A stretch of 64,000 nt of DNA, from assembly GCA_963693285.1 (NCBI GenBank), contig OY848926.1, positions 3,043,001 to 3,107,000 of the forward strand, written 5' to 3'. The notes under the pieces are model-generated. The model made no database searches and was not told the DNA's origin. It saw nothing but the letters and a program-made list of their open reading frames with translations. The position numbers were made by a program, and so were the translations under genes. Source of the DNA: Xestospongia muta. Taxonomy: Eukaryota > Porifera > Demospongiae > Haplosclerida > Petrosiidae. Positions 14,501-28,156 of this stretch are shown piece by piece; the first letter of the stretch is position 1; the number at the start of each line of letters is the position of its first letter.

Positions 14501-17500
14501 TTCTTACTACATTATATCACACTTACCTTCTATTATATTTTAAACAACACATTCAGATAACAAGTCATCAATATAGATGTGAGAAATAAAACAATAGAGT
14601 AAACAAAATCACAAAAACACATTCAATATACTTTGAATTAATACTATATTATATCTAAATTACATCCTATTATATTTTTAAGGACACATTCAAAGGATAA
14701 GTAATAACAGCAACATAAATGTGGAAACAAAAAGCAATACTGTAAATGAAATGACAACAACGTATTTAATATGCTCTGAGTTCATACTAGGCTAGAGCTA
14801 TAAAACCTCAATATATATATAAAAAAGAAACATAGCAAGAAATTTCAACCATCATTAGTGATAAATATCCAATGTCATACCAATCACAGGTAGGGTTTTA
14901 ACAAAATTCATTTCTGATATAGACATATACAGTTAAAGGATGCACTTTAATGTTATTTCTGGCATTCATGTGCTGCAATTACAATATAATCAATAAAATT
15001 GCAAATGTAAATACAAATAGATACCACAAAATTATAAACAATTATAGTACAGTCTGACAACCTTCACATTCAAGCTATTACAATCATTAACGTCAATACA
15101 AACAATAGGATAAATAAAATAACAACATTCTATTCAAACACTTAAAATTCTCACTACATTATATCACACTTACCCGCTATTATATTTTAAACAACACATT
15201 CAGATAACAAGTCATCACAGCAATATAAATGTGAGAAATAAAACAATAGAGTAAACAAAATCACAATAACACATTCAATATACTTTGAATTAATACTATA
15301 TTATATCTAAATTACATTCTATTATATTGTAAAGGACATATTCAAAGGATAAGTAATAACAGCAACATAAATGTGGAAACAAAAAGCAATACTGTAAATG
15401 AAATGACAACAACATATTCAATATGCTCTGAATTCATACTAGGTTAGAGCTATAAAATACACAAAATATATATAAAGAAACGTATCAAGAAACTTCAACC
15501 ATCATTAGTGATAAATTCCCAATGTCATACCAATTATAGTTAGGGTTAACAAAATTCATTGCTGATATAAAAATAAGCAGTTAAAGGATGCACTTTAATG
15601 TCATTTGTGGCATTCGTGTGCTGCAATTACAATATAATCAATAAAATTGCAAATGTGAATACAAATAGATACCACAAAATTTAAAACAATTACAGTACAG
15701 TCTGAAAACCTTCCCATGTAAGCTATTACAATCATTAACGACAATACAAACAATAGGATAAATAAAATAACAACATTCTATTCAAACACTTAAAATTCTT
15801 ACTACATTATATCACACTTACCCGCTATTATATTTTAAACAACACATTAAGATGACAAGTCATCACAGCAATATAAATGTGAGAAATAAAACAATAGAGT
15901 AAACAAAATCACAACAACACATTCAATATACTTTGAATTAATACTATATTATATCTAAATTACATCCTATTATATTATAAAGGACACATTCAAAGGATAA
16001 GTAATAGCAGTAACAAAAATTTGGAAACAAAAAGCAATACTGTAAATGAAATGACAACAAAATATTCAATATGCTCTGAATTCATACTAGGCTAGAGCTA
16101 TAAAATACTCAAAATATATATAAAAAAGAAACATAGCAAAAAACTTCAACCATCATTAGTGATAAATACCCAATGTCATACAAATAACAGTTAGGGTTAA
16201 CAAAATTTTATTGCTGATATAGAAATATACAGTTAAAGGATGCACTTTAATGTCATTTGTGGCATTCATGTGCTGCAATTACAACATAATCAATAAAATT
16301 GCAAATGTGAATACAAATAGATACTACACAATTAAAAACAATTATACTACAGTCTGACAATCTTTCCATGCAAGCTATTACAATCATTAACGTCAATACA
16401 AACAATAGGATAAATAATATAACAACATTTTATTCAACACTTAAAATTCTTACTACATTATATCACACTTACCTCCTATTATATTTTAAACAACATATTC
16501 AGATGACAAGTCATCACAGCAATATAGATGTGAGAAATAAAACAATAGAGTAAACAGAATCACAACAACATATTCAATATACTTTGAATTATTATTATAT
16601 TATATCAAAATTACATCCTCTTATATTGTAAAGGACACATTCAAAGGATAAGTAATAGCAGTAACAAAAATTTGGAAACAAAAAGCAATACTGTAAATGA
16701 AATGACAACAACATATTCAATATGCTCTGAATTCATACTAGGTTAGAGCTATAAAATACTCAAAATATATATAAAAAAGAAACATAGCAAGAAACTTCAA
16801 CCATCAATAGTGATAAATTCCCAATGTTATACCAATCACAGTTAGGGTTAACAAAACTCATTGCTGATATAGAAATAAGCAGTTAAAGGATGCACTTTAA
16901 TGTCATTTGTGGCATTCATGTGCTGCAATTACAATATAATCAATAAAATTGCAAACGTGAATACAAATAGATACCACAAAAATAAAAACTATTATAGTAC
17001 AGTCTGACAACCTTTCCATGTAAGCTATTACAATCATTAACGTCAATACAAACAATAGAATAAATAAAATAACAAAATTCCATTCAAACACTTAAAATTC
17101 TTACTACATTATATCACACTTACCTCCTATTATATTTTAAACAACATATTAAGATGACAAGTCATCACAGAAATATAAATGAGAAAAATAATACAATAGA
17201 GTAAACAAAATCACAACAACATATTCAATATACTTTGAATTAATACTATATTATATCTAAATTACATCCTATTATATTGTAAAGGACACATTCAAAGGAT
17301 AAGTAATAACAGCAACAAAAATGTGGAAACAAAAAGCAATACTGTCAATGAAATGACAACAATATATTTAATATGCTCTGAATTCATACTAGGCTAGAGC
17401 TATAAAATACTCAAAATATACATAAAAAAGAAACAGCAAGAAACTTTAACCATCATTAGTGATAAATATCCACTGTCATACCAATCACAGTTAGGGTTAA

Positions 17501-17889
17501 TAAAATTCATTGCTGATATAGAAATAAGCAGTTAAAGGATGCACTTAAATGTCATTAGTGTTTATTTGTACCAGGTAAGCTTAAGAGGATGTTTCAAGTT
17601 TGAATTGTTAAGTTAGATAGGAAATTACAATTTTCATTTGGGGATGAGTGCAAAACATACAAAAACATTTTTAATAAATGAAAATAAGAATAATTTTGAA
17701 AAACAAAGTAATAGTATACATGAGCATAACAGGAAAGTAGCTGGGAATCTGGAATTATTTCATCATTCATCACTTCCAGACAACAAGGAAATTTGATGCA
17801 TCATAGCTAGATTTACAGTCACTAGCTTACCAAGCATCATGAATCTTCTTTTAATCTAAATATCAAAGTAAGAAATAGTCTATACTTAC

Positions 17890-17913
17890 TGCCAGAAGTA
17901 TGAGACAGTTAAG
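17890..17913 (-). CDS. Candidate 24-base micro-exon, copy 1
   Basis: On the minus strand TTTCATTGTAG is followed by 24 bases encoding LNCLILLA and then the consensus donor GTAAGTATAG. The length is a multiple of three and the phase matches the ankyrin exons. The same block is kept in copies 2, 3 and 4, but in copy 5 the acceptor is destroyed. The peptide could be the helix end of a lost ankyrin repeat. Without transcripts this remains a guess, because short acceptor-donor pairs occur by chance. Confidence 0.3.
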
Positions 17914-18786
17914 CTACAATGAAATAGCATTCTCTCTTCGCATCCATTTCTTTTCCTTTATATTAACTATTCATAAAAAATGGCTTCATAGGAGAAGGTC
18001 TTAAAAGTAACTGCTGAAATCACTAGTTTGGTTTATGAAGTGCTCAAAACCACAGAAACAAAAGGCTATACTTTTTACTTTAGCATGCTAACCTCTGTAA
18101 ATTGATTGCCCAAACTGTTTATGGTTATCAAATTATTGGAAACTATAAAGCAGAAGTATAATCAAAGCAGGCAAAAAATGAACAAATTTAACATTTTACC
18201 TATTCTGTCTGTCATACAATGTAACTTAACTTATAACTAAGTCGATAATGAAAGAATTATCATAGAAAGAAATACTGCAAAGAATGAAAAGTTTTGATCA
18301 ATTTTCAGTGACAAATTCATTCTTTTCTACCAATACATCTCAATGAACAATCTGGGCCATATCTACTTCACCACTGCTACTACATCCATGATAAATATTA
18401 TGTTTAAGAGTGTCAATGTGGATATATACAATGTAGGGATGTCCACATTGTCATACACATTTTGGACTTGTTTTACTGCCACTCTAATATTAAAAGAACT
18501 TTAAGACTTTTTATTTACTTGTTTCTTTTCATTTCAGTTATAATTACATAAAAACTTGCTCACAATATCTGTTTTTCATTATTATCTTGGCACAATTACA
18601 ACAATAAGAAGAATGAAGAAAACATCGTCCTACCCTTATACTGGTGCTACCACCTGTTTTATATGCTTCTTAGAGTTAGGTAGTGTAGTCTTATATCATT
18701 ACAATATCTATGCTATGTCTTCACCAATAGTTACTATCCTATCACACAATTAAAACAATACAGTTCATTCTCATGATCTCAATTAC

Positions 18787-18885
18787 CTCAGTAACAACAT
18801 TGATATCAACATTATGGTTGAGTATTACTTCAACAATGTCTCCGTGTCCTTTAGAACTTGCATAATGAAGAGCTGCCCGTCCTTT
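18787..18885 (-). CDS. Ankyrin-repeat exon A, module copy 1
   Basis: This exon is 99 bases and encodes one 33-residue ankyrin repeat, a protein-protein binding fold. On the minus strand it follows TTTTTTAATAG and ends at a GTAATT donor, both in phase 0. The peptide starts KGRAALHYASSKGHGDIVE and ends NHNVDINVVTE; it fits the family pattern with LHYAS in helix 1, GH at the turn, IVEVIL in helix 2 and the D-N loop at the end. It is the last exon of the gene seen in the window, and further exons may lie beyond satellite array 1. Compared with exon A of copy 2 it differs at four bases, all changing amino acids. Confidence 0.85.
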
Positions 18886-20010
18886 CTATTAAAAAACACA
18901 CAAACAATCAACCGTAAAGTGAAACTGCTAACACTATATATTTCTTATTCTTCTGCACTTTGTCATTAACATTATAATGTATTATGTACATATATTGTCT
19001 ACATGTATGTATTGTTGTATATGTAGGATATGGCTACATCTATTACTACTAAGTCTTTATTTCTTAAATAAGTTAAACTCTAATTCATGCAAGATGGGTT
19101 AAAGTATATACAATGTAATATGAGGGACTGATAAACAAGATGCAAACAGAAAATTATTTAAATCTAGGCCTATACTATTAAGTAAACAGTCCTGCAATGG
19201 ACAAAAATATAATATCTAGCTTCTTATGTGCTTAGTATATCAGCTTTGTCTTTCCATATGACTCTCTAATTGTATTATTCACAAGTCTAACCAACATACC
19301 ACTTTCTGACAATTATTGCATCTCACAAACTATAAGTACATAACAGTCTGTACAATAAAAATGATCAGCATTTCAATTGAGGACTTGTTAATAATAGCAA
19401 AAAGCATATCAGTAACAGAAATATACCATTTTTATAATCACTATGACCTTTAAATTCTTCAATACTATCTAGTTTTATAACCAGTTGAAATCTTGTTATA
19501 ATCACTGTCACAAAACCTACAAATAATCTCACATATTTATTTAGTACCCAGTTAGATACAAATTCAAGTAGTCTCATGACAATTCTTGTCCTATGTATGT
19601 ACACAACAATTCTATTTTTAAACAATGTAAAACGAAAAATTAAAAGTTAAACAAATGATGCTTCCATTCATAACAATCACTGCTATTTCTGTGTGTGCAT
19701 CTCAGCTGATTATTGAAACATTTGTGAAAAAGTCATGTCTATACATCCGATGGTGTCCAATAAGAATATGTAGAAAAACTGGTTAACAAACATGTTATAA
19801 AAACAAATGACATTTTTCAAATATTCTAATAAGGTCTTTGCATCCTTTTCTACTTCCAATATTCATCATATTAGGCATATTCTTAAAAGGCAATTTTCAA
19901 CCATTATTATGATAGTAAAACAACCAATACTTCTTTTTAAGGAAAACGATTTATATTTTCCCTTCTGTTATACTGACTTTTTCATATAACATGTGCACAT
20001 GAACACTTAC

Positions 20011-20109
20011 TTTGTCAACAAGATCTAGATTGGCTCCTTTCTGTGTTAAAATAAAAACAACATCTTTGTGTCCATTGTCTGCTGCTAACATGACTGCAGT
20101 CAATCCATC
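20011..20109 (-). CDS. Ankyrin-repeat exon B, module copy 1
   Basis: This is a 99-base phase-0 exon between AATATATATTTAG and the donor GTAAGTG. It encodes a 33-residue ankyrin repeat starting DGLTAVMLAADNGHKDVV and ending KGANLDLVDK. The core residues of the fold (LTAVMLAA, GH, VV, GAN-D) are present. It lies upstream of exon A1 in the transcript, about 1.1 kb away, so each module contributes two consecutive repeats. It differs by one base from exon B of copy 2, at the last codon (Lys here, Glu there). Confidence 0.85.
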
Positions 20110-20564
20110 CTAAATATATATTAAGTACCAGATCAACATGAATCATAACATCAGTACATTACCTATACAACACTTAGATGTATCAGTACACTAGTAACAT
20201 TATAAACCTAGACAATATTATATATAGTCAAACAAAACATGAGTCAAATAACTCTTAATAATTGGACATCATAAACACAAATTTGAAACTTCACACTAGT
20301 TTTGTTACTATAAAAATGTATTTTTCAGTAGCATAGAGGAGCAATTCACTCAAACTTTTTCTAAATATTTTTGAAAAACGAAGTAATAGTATACATGGGC
20401 ATAACAGGAAAGTAGCTGGGAATCTGGAATTATTTCATCATTCATCACTTCCAGACAACAAGGAAATTTGATGCATCATAGCTAGATTTACAGTCACTAG
20501 CTTACCAAGCATCATGAATATTCTTTTAATCTAAATATCAAAGTAAGAAATAGTCTATACTTAC

Positions 20565-20588
20565 TGCCAGAAGTATGAGACAGTTAAG
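20565..20588 (-). CDS. Candidate 24-base micro-exon, copy 2
   Basis: Identical in sequence and flanking signals to the block at 17890-17913: acceptor TTTCATTGTAG, peptide LNCLILLA, donor GTAAGTATAG. Its preservation here says little because copies 1 and 2 are a recent duplication. Confidence 0.3.
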
Positions 20589-21460
20589 CTACAATGAAAT
20601 AGCATTCTCTCTTCGCATCCATTTCTTTTCCTATATTTTAACTATTCATAAAAAATGGCTTCATAGGAGAAGGTCTTAAAAGTAACTGCTGAAATCACTA
20701 GTTTGGTTTATGATATGCTCAAAACCACAGAAACAAAAGGCTATACTTTTTACTTTAGCATGCTACTTCTGTGAATTGAGTGTCCAAACTGTTTATGGTT
20801 ATCAAATTATTGGAAACTATAAAGCAGAAGCATAATCAAAGCAGGCAAAAAATGAACAAATTTAACATTTTACCTATTCTGTCTGTCATACAATGTAACT
20901 TAACTTATAACTAAGTCCATATTGAAGGAATTATCATAGAAAGAAATACTGCAAAGAATGAAAAGTTTTGATCAATTTTCAGTGACAAATTCATTCTTTT
21001 CTACCAATACATCTCAATAAACAATCTGGGCCATATCTACTTCACCACTGCTACTACATCCATGATAAATATTATGTTTAAGAGTGTCAATGTGGATATA
21101 TACAATGTAGGGATGTCCACATTGTCATACACATTTTGGACTTGTTTTACTGCCACTCTAATATTAAAAGAACTTTAAGACTTTTTATTTACTTGTTTCT
21201 TTTCATTTCAGTTATAATTACATAAAAACTTGCTCACAATATCTGTTTTTCATTATTATCTTGGCACAATTACAACAATAAGAAGAATGAAGAAAACATC
21301 GTCCTACCCTTATACTGGTGCTACCACCTGTTTTATATGCTTCTTAGAGTTAGGTAGTGTAGTCTTATATCATTACAATATCTATGCTATGTCTTCACCA
21401 ATAGTTACTATCCTATCACACAATTAAAACAATACAGTTCATTCTCATGATCTCAATTAC

Positions 21461-21559
21461 CTCAGTAACAACATTGATATCAACTTTATGGTTGAGTATT
21501 ACTTCAACAACGTCTCTGTGTCCTTTAGAACTTGCATAATGAAGAGCTGCCCGTCCTCT
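21461..21559 (-). CDS. Ankyrin-repeat exon A, module copy 2
   Basis: A 99-base phase-0 exon encoding a 33-residue ankyrin repeat that starts RGRAALHYASSKGHRDVVE and ends NHKVDINVVTE. The acceptor is TTAATAG and the donor GTAATT. The four differences from copy 1 (Lys to Arg at 1, Gly to Arg at 15, Ile to Val at 17, Asn to Lys at 25) include position 15, just after the GH turn, which is also different in the other modules. In transcript order it precedes exon B of copy 1. Confidence 0.85.
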
Positions 21560-22690
21560 CTATTAAAAAAAAAACACACAAACAATCAACCGTAAAGTGA
21601 AACTGCTAACACTCTATATATTTCTTATTCTTCTGCACTTTGTCATTAACATTATAATGTATTATGTACATATATTGTCTACATGTATGTATTGTTGTAT
21701 ATGTAGGACATGGCTACATCTATTACTAGTAAGTCTTTATTTCTTAAATAAGTTAAACTCTAATTCATGCAAGATGGGTTAATGTATATACAATGTAATA
21801 TGAGGGACTGATAAACAAGATGCAAACAGAAAATTATTTAAATTTAGGTCTATACTATTAAATAAACAGTCCTGCAATGGACAAAAATATAACATCTAGC
21901 TTCTTATGTGCTTAGTATATCAGCTTTGTCTTTCCATATGACTCTCTAATTGTATTATTCACAAGTCTAACCAACATACCACTTTCTGACAATTATTGCA
22001 TCTCACAAACTATAAGTACATAACAGTCTGTACAATAAAAATGATCAGCAATTCAATTGGGGACTTGTTAATAATAGCAAAACGCATATCAGTAACAGAA
22101 ATATACCATTTTTATAATCACTATGACCTTTAAATTCTTCAATACTATCTAGTTTTATAACCAGTTGAAATCTTGTTATAATCACTGTCACAAAACCTAC
22201 AAATAATCTCACATATTTATTTAGTACCCAGTTAGATACAAATTCAAGTAGTCTCATGACAATTCTTGTCCTATGTATGTACACAACAATTCTATTTTTA
22301 AACAATTTAAAACGAAAAATTAAAAGTTAAACAAATGATGCTTCCATTCATAACCATTACTGCTATTTTGGTGTGTGCATCTCAGCTGATTATTGAAACA
22401 TTTGTGAAAAAGTCATGTCTATACATCCGATGGTGTCCAATAAGAATAGGTAGAAAAACTGGTTAACAAACACGTTATAAAAACAAATGACATTTTTCAA
22501 ATATTCTAATAAGCTCTTTGCATCCTTTTTTACTTCCAATATTCATCATATTAGGCATATTCTTAAAAGGCAATTTTCAACCATTATTATGATAGTAAAA
22601 CAACCAATACTTCTTTTTAAGGAAAACGATTTACATTTTCCCTTCTGTTATACTGACTTTTTCATATAACATGTGCACATGAACACTTAC

Positions 22691-22789
22691 TTCGTCAACA
22701 AGATCTAGATTGGCTCCTTTCTGTGTTAAAATAAAAACAACATCTTTGTGTCCATTGTCTGCTGCTAACATGACTGCAGTCAATCCATC
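22691..22789 (-). CDS. Ankyrin-repeat exon B, module copy 2
   Basis: A 99-base phase-0 exon with acceptor ATTTAG and donor GTAAGTG. The 33-residue repeat starts DGLTAVMLAADNGHKDVV and ends KGANLDLVDE. The final Glu replaces Lys in every other copy. The intron upstream of it runs back through satellite array 2 to exon A of module copy 3, about 7.7 kb away. Confidence 0.85.
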
Positions 22790-23600
22790 CTAAATATATA
22801 TTAATTACCACATCAAAATAAATCATAACATCAGTACATTATCTATACAACACTTAGATGTATCAGTACACTAGTAACATTATAAACCTAGACAATATTA
22901 TATATAGTCAAACAAAACATGGGTCAAATCACTCTTAATAATTGGATATTATAAACACAAATTTGAAACTTCACACTATCTAGCATTCCTTATGAAACAA
23001 TTCATTCAAACTTTTTCTGAAAAGATTACTAACGAACACTTATTCATTTTTCTGATAAAAACAATTTCACCAAATAGCTTCTTCACATGTACAACAGTTT
23101 TCAATACTACAAATGCTTACCATAAAATAAGTAGGAAAAACCGCTCACTATACTCTCACTTATATTAAATTTATTCTACAATCTTAACATTTTCACTATT
23201 ACTAGCTAATAATATATTGATAAAAATATTTTATTAGAAATACAATATATTGGTAGCAACTTAATCAATATCATTCTTAAGATTCACAGTAATAAACAAA
23301 CTTATTTATTAATACACATTATTATAACAGTTTTGCAACAATACTAAAATCATAAATCACTTAGTAATAATAAACTCTTAGGAAGATAATAAGACAATTC
23401 TAAACAATACTACACACTGTCAACAAACAATGAATATAAAGCATAATGGCTAAAGTTACAATGAATTATTAGCTACAATGACTATGGAAGATTATAGCTC
23501 TAAAATAATAAAATGATAGGCAGAGGAACAAGCTAGAAAGAAGCATCCAAAGAAAACTCTAATGTCCTTACACTCACTAATAGGGTAAACAAACTTTATT

Positions 23601-26600
23601 GGCTGCTATAAAAATCTTCAATTAAAGGATGCACTTTATATGTCATTTGTGACTCTCAAGCTGCGATTACAATATAATGAATAATATTACAAAAGTAAAT
23701 ACACATAGATACCACACAATCAAAAACAACTATAAACCTTCCCATGAAAGGTATTAAAACTCCTAACGTCAATACAAACAATAGGATAAATAAAATAACA
23801 ACATTCCATTCAAACACTTAAAATTCTTACTACATTATATCACACTTACCCGCTATTATATTTTAAACAACACATTCAGATAACAAGTCATCACAGCAAT
23901 ATAGATGTGAGAAATAAAACAATAGAGTAAACAAAATCACAACAACACATTCAATATACTTTCAATTAATACTATATTATATCAAAACTACATCCTAATA
24001 TATTGTCAATGACACATTCAAAGGATAAGTAATAACAGCAACATAAATGTGGAAACAAAAAGCAATACTGTAAATGAAATGACAATAACATATTCAATAT
24101 GCTCTGAATTCATACTAGGCTAGAGCTATAAAATACTCAAAATATATATAAAGAAACATAGCAAGAACCTTTAACTATCATTAGGGATAAATACCCAATG
24201 TCATACCAATCACAGTTAGGCTTAACAAAATTCATTGGTGATATAGAAATAAGCAGTTAAAGGATGCACTTTAATGTCATTTGTGGCTCTCGTAAGCTAA
24301 AATTACAATATAATGAATAAAATTGTAAAAGTGAATACACATAGATACCACACAATTAAAACAATTATAGTACAGTATGACAACCTTCCCATGCAAGCTA
24401 TTAAAACCATTAACGTCAATACAAACAATAGGATAAATAAATAACAACATTCCATTCAAACACTTAAAATTCTTACTACATTATATCACACTAACCCACT
24501 ATTATATTTTTAACAACACATTCAGATGATAAGTCATCACAGCAATATAGATGTGAGAAATAAAACAATAGAGTAAACAAAACCACAACAACACATTCAA
24601 TATACTTTAAATTAAAACTATATTATATCAAAACTACATCCTATTATATTGTCAAGGACACATTCAAAGGATAAGTAATAACAGCAACATAAATGTGGAA
24701 ACAAAAAGAAATACTGTAAATGAAATGACAATAACATATTCAATATGCTCTAAATTCATACTAGGCTTGAGCTTTAAATACTCGAAATATATATAAAGAA
24801 ACATAGCAAGAACCTTCAACTATCATTAGTGATAAATACCCAATGTCATACCAATCACAGTAAGGCCTAACAAAATTCATTGGTGATATAGAAATAAGCA
24901 GTTAAAGGATGCACTTTAATGTCATTTGTGGCTATCATAAGCTGGAATTACAATATAATGAATAAATATGTAAAAGTGAATACACATAAGTACCACACAA
25001 TTAAAAACAATTATAGTACAGTATGACAACCTTCCCATGCAAGCTATTAAAACCATTAACGTCAATACAAACAATAGGATAAATAAATAACAACATTCCA
25101 TTCAAACACTTAAAATTCTTACTACATTATATCACACTTACCCACTATTATATTTTTAACAACACATTCAGATGATAAGTCATCACAGCAATATAGATGT
25201 GAGAAATAAAACAATAGAATAAACAAAACCACAACAACAACATCAATATACTTTGAATTAATACTATATTATATCAAAATTACATCCTATTATATTGTCA
25301 AGGACATATTCAAAGGATAAGTAATAACAGCAACATAAATGTGGAAACAAAAAGCAATACTGTAAATAAAATGACAACAACATATTCAATATGCTCTGAG
25401 TTTATACTAGGCTAGAGCTATAAAATACACAAAATATATATAAAGAAACGTAGCAAGAACCTTCAACTATCATTAGTGATAAATACCCAATGTCATAAAA
25501 ATCACAGTTAGGCTTAACAAAATTCATTGGTGATATAGAAATAAGCAGTTAAAGGATGCACTTTAATGTCATTTGTGGCTCTCATAAGCTGAGGGTATAA
25601 TATAATGAATAAAATTGCAAATGTGAATACACATAGATACCACACAATTAAAACAATTATAGTACAGTCTTACAACCTTCCCATGCAAGCTATTAAAACC
25701 ATTAGGTCAAAACAAACAATAGCATAAATAAAATAACAACATTCTATTCAAAACACTTAAAATTCTTACTACATTATATCTCACTTACCAACTATTATAT
25801 TTTAAACAACCATTCAGATGACAAGTTATCACAACAATATAGATATGAGAAATAAAACAATAGAATAAATAAAATCACAATAACACATTCAATATACTTT
25901 AATTGAAAAGTATATTATATCACAATTACATCCTACTATATTGTAAAGAACACATTCAAAGGATATGTAATAACATCAACATAAATGTGGAAACAAAAAA
26001 GTAATAGCGTGAATGAAATAACAATATATTCCATATGCTCTGAATTCATAATAGGCTAGAGCTATAAAACATCAAAATATATACTTAAAAAAACGTAGCA
26101 AGAACCTTCAACCATTTTAAGTAATAAATACCCACAGTCATACCAATCACAGTTATGGTTAATAAAATTAATTGCTGGTATAGAAATAAGCAGTTAAAGG
26201 ATGCACTTTAATGTCATTTGTTGCTCTCATAAGCTGCAAGCAAAAGTGAATACACATACATACCACACAATCAAAAACAATTATAGTATAGTCTGAAAAC
26301 CTTCACATGCAAGGTATTAAAACTATTAATGTCAATACACACAATAGGATAAATAAAATAACAACATTCTATTCAAAACACTTAAAATTCTTACTACATT
26401 ATATCTCACTTACCCACTATTAAATTTTAAACAACACATTCAGATGACAAGTCATCACAGCAATATAGATGTGAGAAATAAAACAATAGAATAAACAAAA
26501 TCACAATAACACATTCAATATACTTTAATTGAAAAGTATATTATATCAAAATTACATCCTATTATATTGCAAAGGATACATTCAAAGGATAAGTAATAAC

Positions 26601-28156
26601 AGCAGCATAAATGTGGAAACAAAAACCAATACTATGAATGAAATGACAACAACATATTCAGTATGCTCTGAATTCATACTAGGCTAGAGCTATAAAATCC
26701 TCAAAAAAATATATAAAAAAGGAACGCAGCAAGAACCTTCAAGCATCATTAGCGATAAAATACCCATGTTATATCAATCACATGTTAGGCTTAACAAAAT
26801 TCATTGCTGATATAGAAATAGCAGTTAAAAGATTCACTTTAATGTCATTTGTGGCTCTCATAAAAAATAAGCTGCAATTACAATATAATTAATAAAATTG
26901 CAAAAGTGAATACACATAGATATCACACAATCAAAAACAATTATAGTACAGTCTGACAAGCTTCCCAGGCAACTGATGCAAGGTATTAAAACCATTAACA
27001 TCAATACAAACAATAGGATAAAAAATAACAACATTCTATTCAAAACACTTAAAATTCTTACTACATTATATCACACTTACCGACTATTATATTTTAAACA
27101 ACACATTCAGATGACAAGTCATAACAGCAATATAGATGTGAGAAATAAAACAATAAAGTAAACAATATCACAACAACACATTCAATATACTTTGAATTAA
27201 TATTACATTATATCAAAATTATATCCTACTATATTGTAAAAGACAATTTCAAAGGATAAGTAATAACAGCAACATAAATGTGGAAACAAAAACCAATACT
27301 GTGAATGAAATGACAACAACATATTCAATATGCTCTGAATTTAAACTGGGCCTAGAGCTATAAAGTCCTCAAAATATATATAAAAAACGAAGCAAGAACC
27401 TTCAAGTGTTATTACTGATAAATACCCAATGTCATATCAATCACAGTTAGGCTTAGCAAAATTCATTGCTGATATAGAAATAAGCAGTGAAAGGATGTAC
27501 TTAAATGTCATTTGTGGCTCTCATAAGCTGAAATTACAATATAATAAATAATATTGCAAAAGTGAATACACATGGATACCACACAATCAAAAACAATTAT
27601 AGCACAACCTGACAAGCTTCCCATGCAATGTATTAACAACCATTAATGTAAATACAAACAATAGGATAAATATAATAACAACATTCTATTCAAAAGACTT
27701 AGAATTCATACTACATTATATCATACTTACCTCCTATTATATTTTAAACAACACATTCAGATGACAAGTAATCATACCAACATAAATGTGAAACAAAACA
27801 AAAGTAAAGAAAAGCACAACAATTTATTCAATATACTTAGAATAATAATATCAAAATTACATCCAATTATATTGTAAAGGACACATTCAGATGATAAGTA
27901 ATAACAGCAATATAAATTTGGAATCAAAAATTGAGTAGACTAAACAACAACATTCCATTCAATATATTTAGAATATTTGCCATATAAAGAATATATCCCA
28001 ACTATTACATTGAAAAGGACACATTCAGATGGCAAGAAGTCACAGAACATATATGTGGAATGAAATAATAATAGACTAACAAAGTAATAACATTGCAGTC
28101 AATACATTTAAATTCATTCTTGACTATGGATATAGAATCCTGAAAATATAGGCACA
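23601..28156. repeat. Satellite array 2, in the intron between module copies 2 and 3
   Basis: About seven units of the same satellite in the same orientation as array 1, but mostly of the GTTAGGCTTAAC / GGCTCTCATAAGCTG subtype. The right end (about 27750-28156) is degenerate and shows the basic monomer: the block ACACATTCAGATG recurs at 27751, 27881 and 28019, giving periods of 130 and 138 bases. That is the clearest evidence for the ancestral monomer length. Confidence 0.9.

Larger units (their letters stand above)
1..17556. repeat. Satellite array 1, about 27 units of ~650 bases
   Basis: Head-to-tail array entering from the left window edge. The landmark GAGAAATAAAACAATAGAG recurs near 1, 651, 1301, 1951, 2585, 3234, 3864, 4517, 5168, 5820, 6469, 7086, 7739, 8389, 9041, 9544, 10187, 10847, 11508, 12153, 12806, 13450, 13927, 14580, 15232, 15884, 16531 and 17182. 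The unit is itself composite: the stretch around ATTCAGATGACAAGTCATC aligns with the stretch around ATTCAAAGGATAAGTAATA about 150 bases further on, so it is a higher-order repeat of diverged monomers. Two units (9041 and 13450) are shortened by internal deletion. Units here mostly carry GTTAGGGTTAAC and GGCATTCATGTGCTG. The short reading frames of about 61 residues are repeat-encoded and not genes. The array lies downstream of, or in a further intron of, the ankyrin gene. Confidence 0.95.
17557..20354 (-). repeat. Ankyrin module copy 1 (duplicated two-exon segment)
   Basis: This segment of about 2.8 kb repeats, with a few per cent divergence, at 20355-23600. Corresponding points are about 2,676-2,680 bases apart (for example AGTAGCTGGGAATCTGG at 17735 and 20411). 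It carries ankyrin exons A and B on the minus strand and begins, at its boundary with satellite array 1, at AGTGTTTATTTGTAC, the same boundary seen in copies 3, 4 and 5. Its upstream end is truncated relative to copies 2 and 3 and is fused directly to copy 2 near 20354 (CTTTTTCTAAATATTTTTG). Such a join is expected of unequal exchange. Confidence 0.9.
20355..23600 (-). repeat. Ankyrin module copy 2
   Basis: Tandem partner of copy 1 and nearly identical to it over the shared 2.7 kb. It extends further at its upstream (higher-coordinate) side, through a stretch at about 22980-23600 also found in copy 3 at about 32095-32815. It ends at the satellite boundary near ATAGGGTAAACAAAC, the same boundary as copy 3. 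This copy probably shows the full length of the duplicated unit apart from the start lost in the fusion with copy 1. Confidence 0.9.

Noticed and set aside
1..17556. CRISPR-like reading of the repeats
   Set aside because: The units are ~650 bases without short repeats and unique spacers, in DNA with spliceosomal exons.
18556..18753. 65-codon plus-strand frame repeated in modules 1, 2 and 3
   Set aside because: It lies in intron sequence on the opposite strand, is broken in module 5 and has no family features. It persists because the modules are young.
19365..19625. 86-codon minus-strand frame kept in modules 1, 2 and 5
   Set aside because: Module 3 has a one-base deletion in it, most differences between copies change amino acids, and the phase does not fit the neighbouring exons. 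The similarity follows from module duplication.
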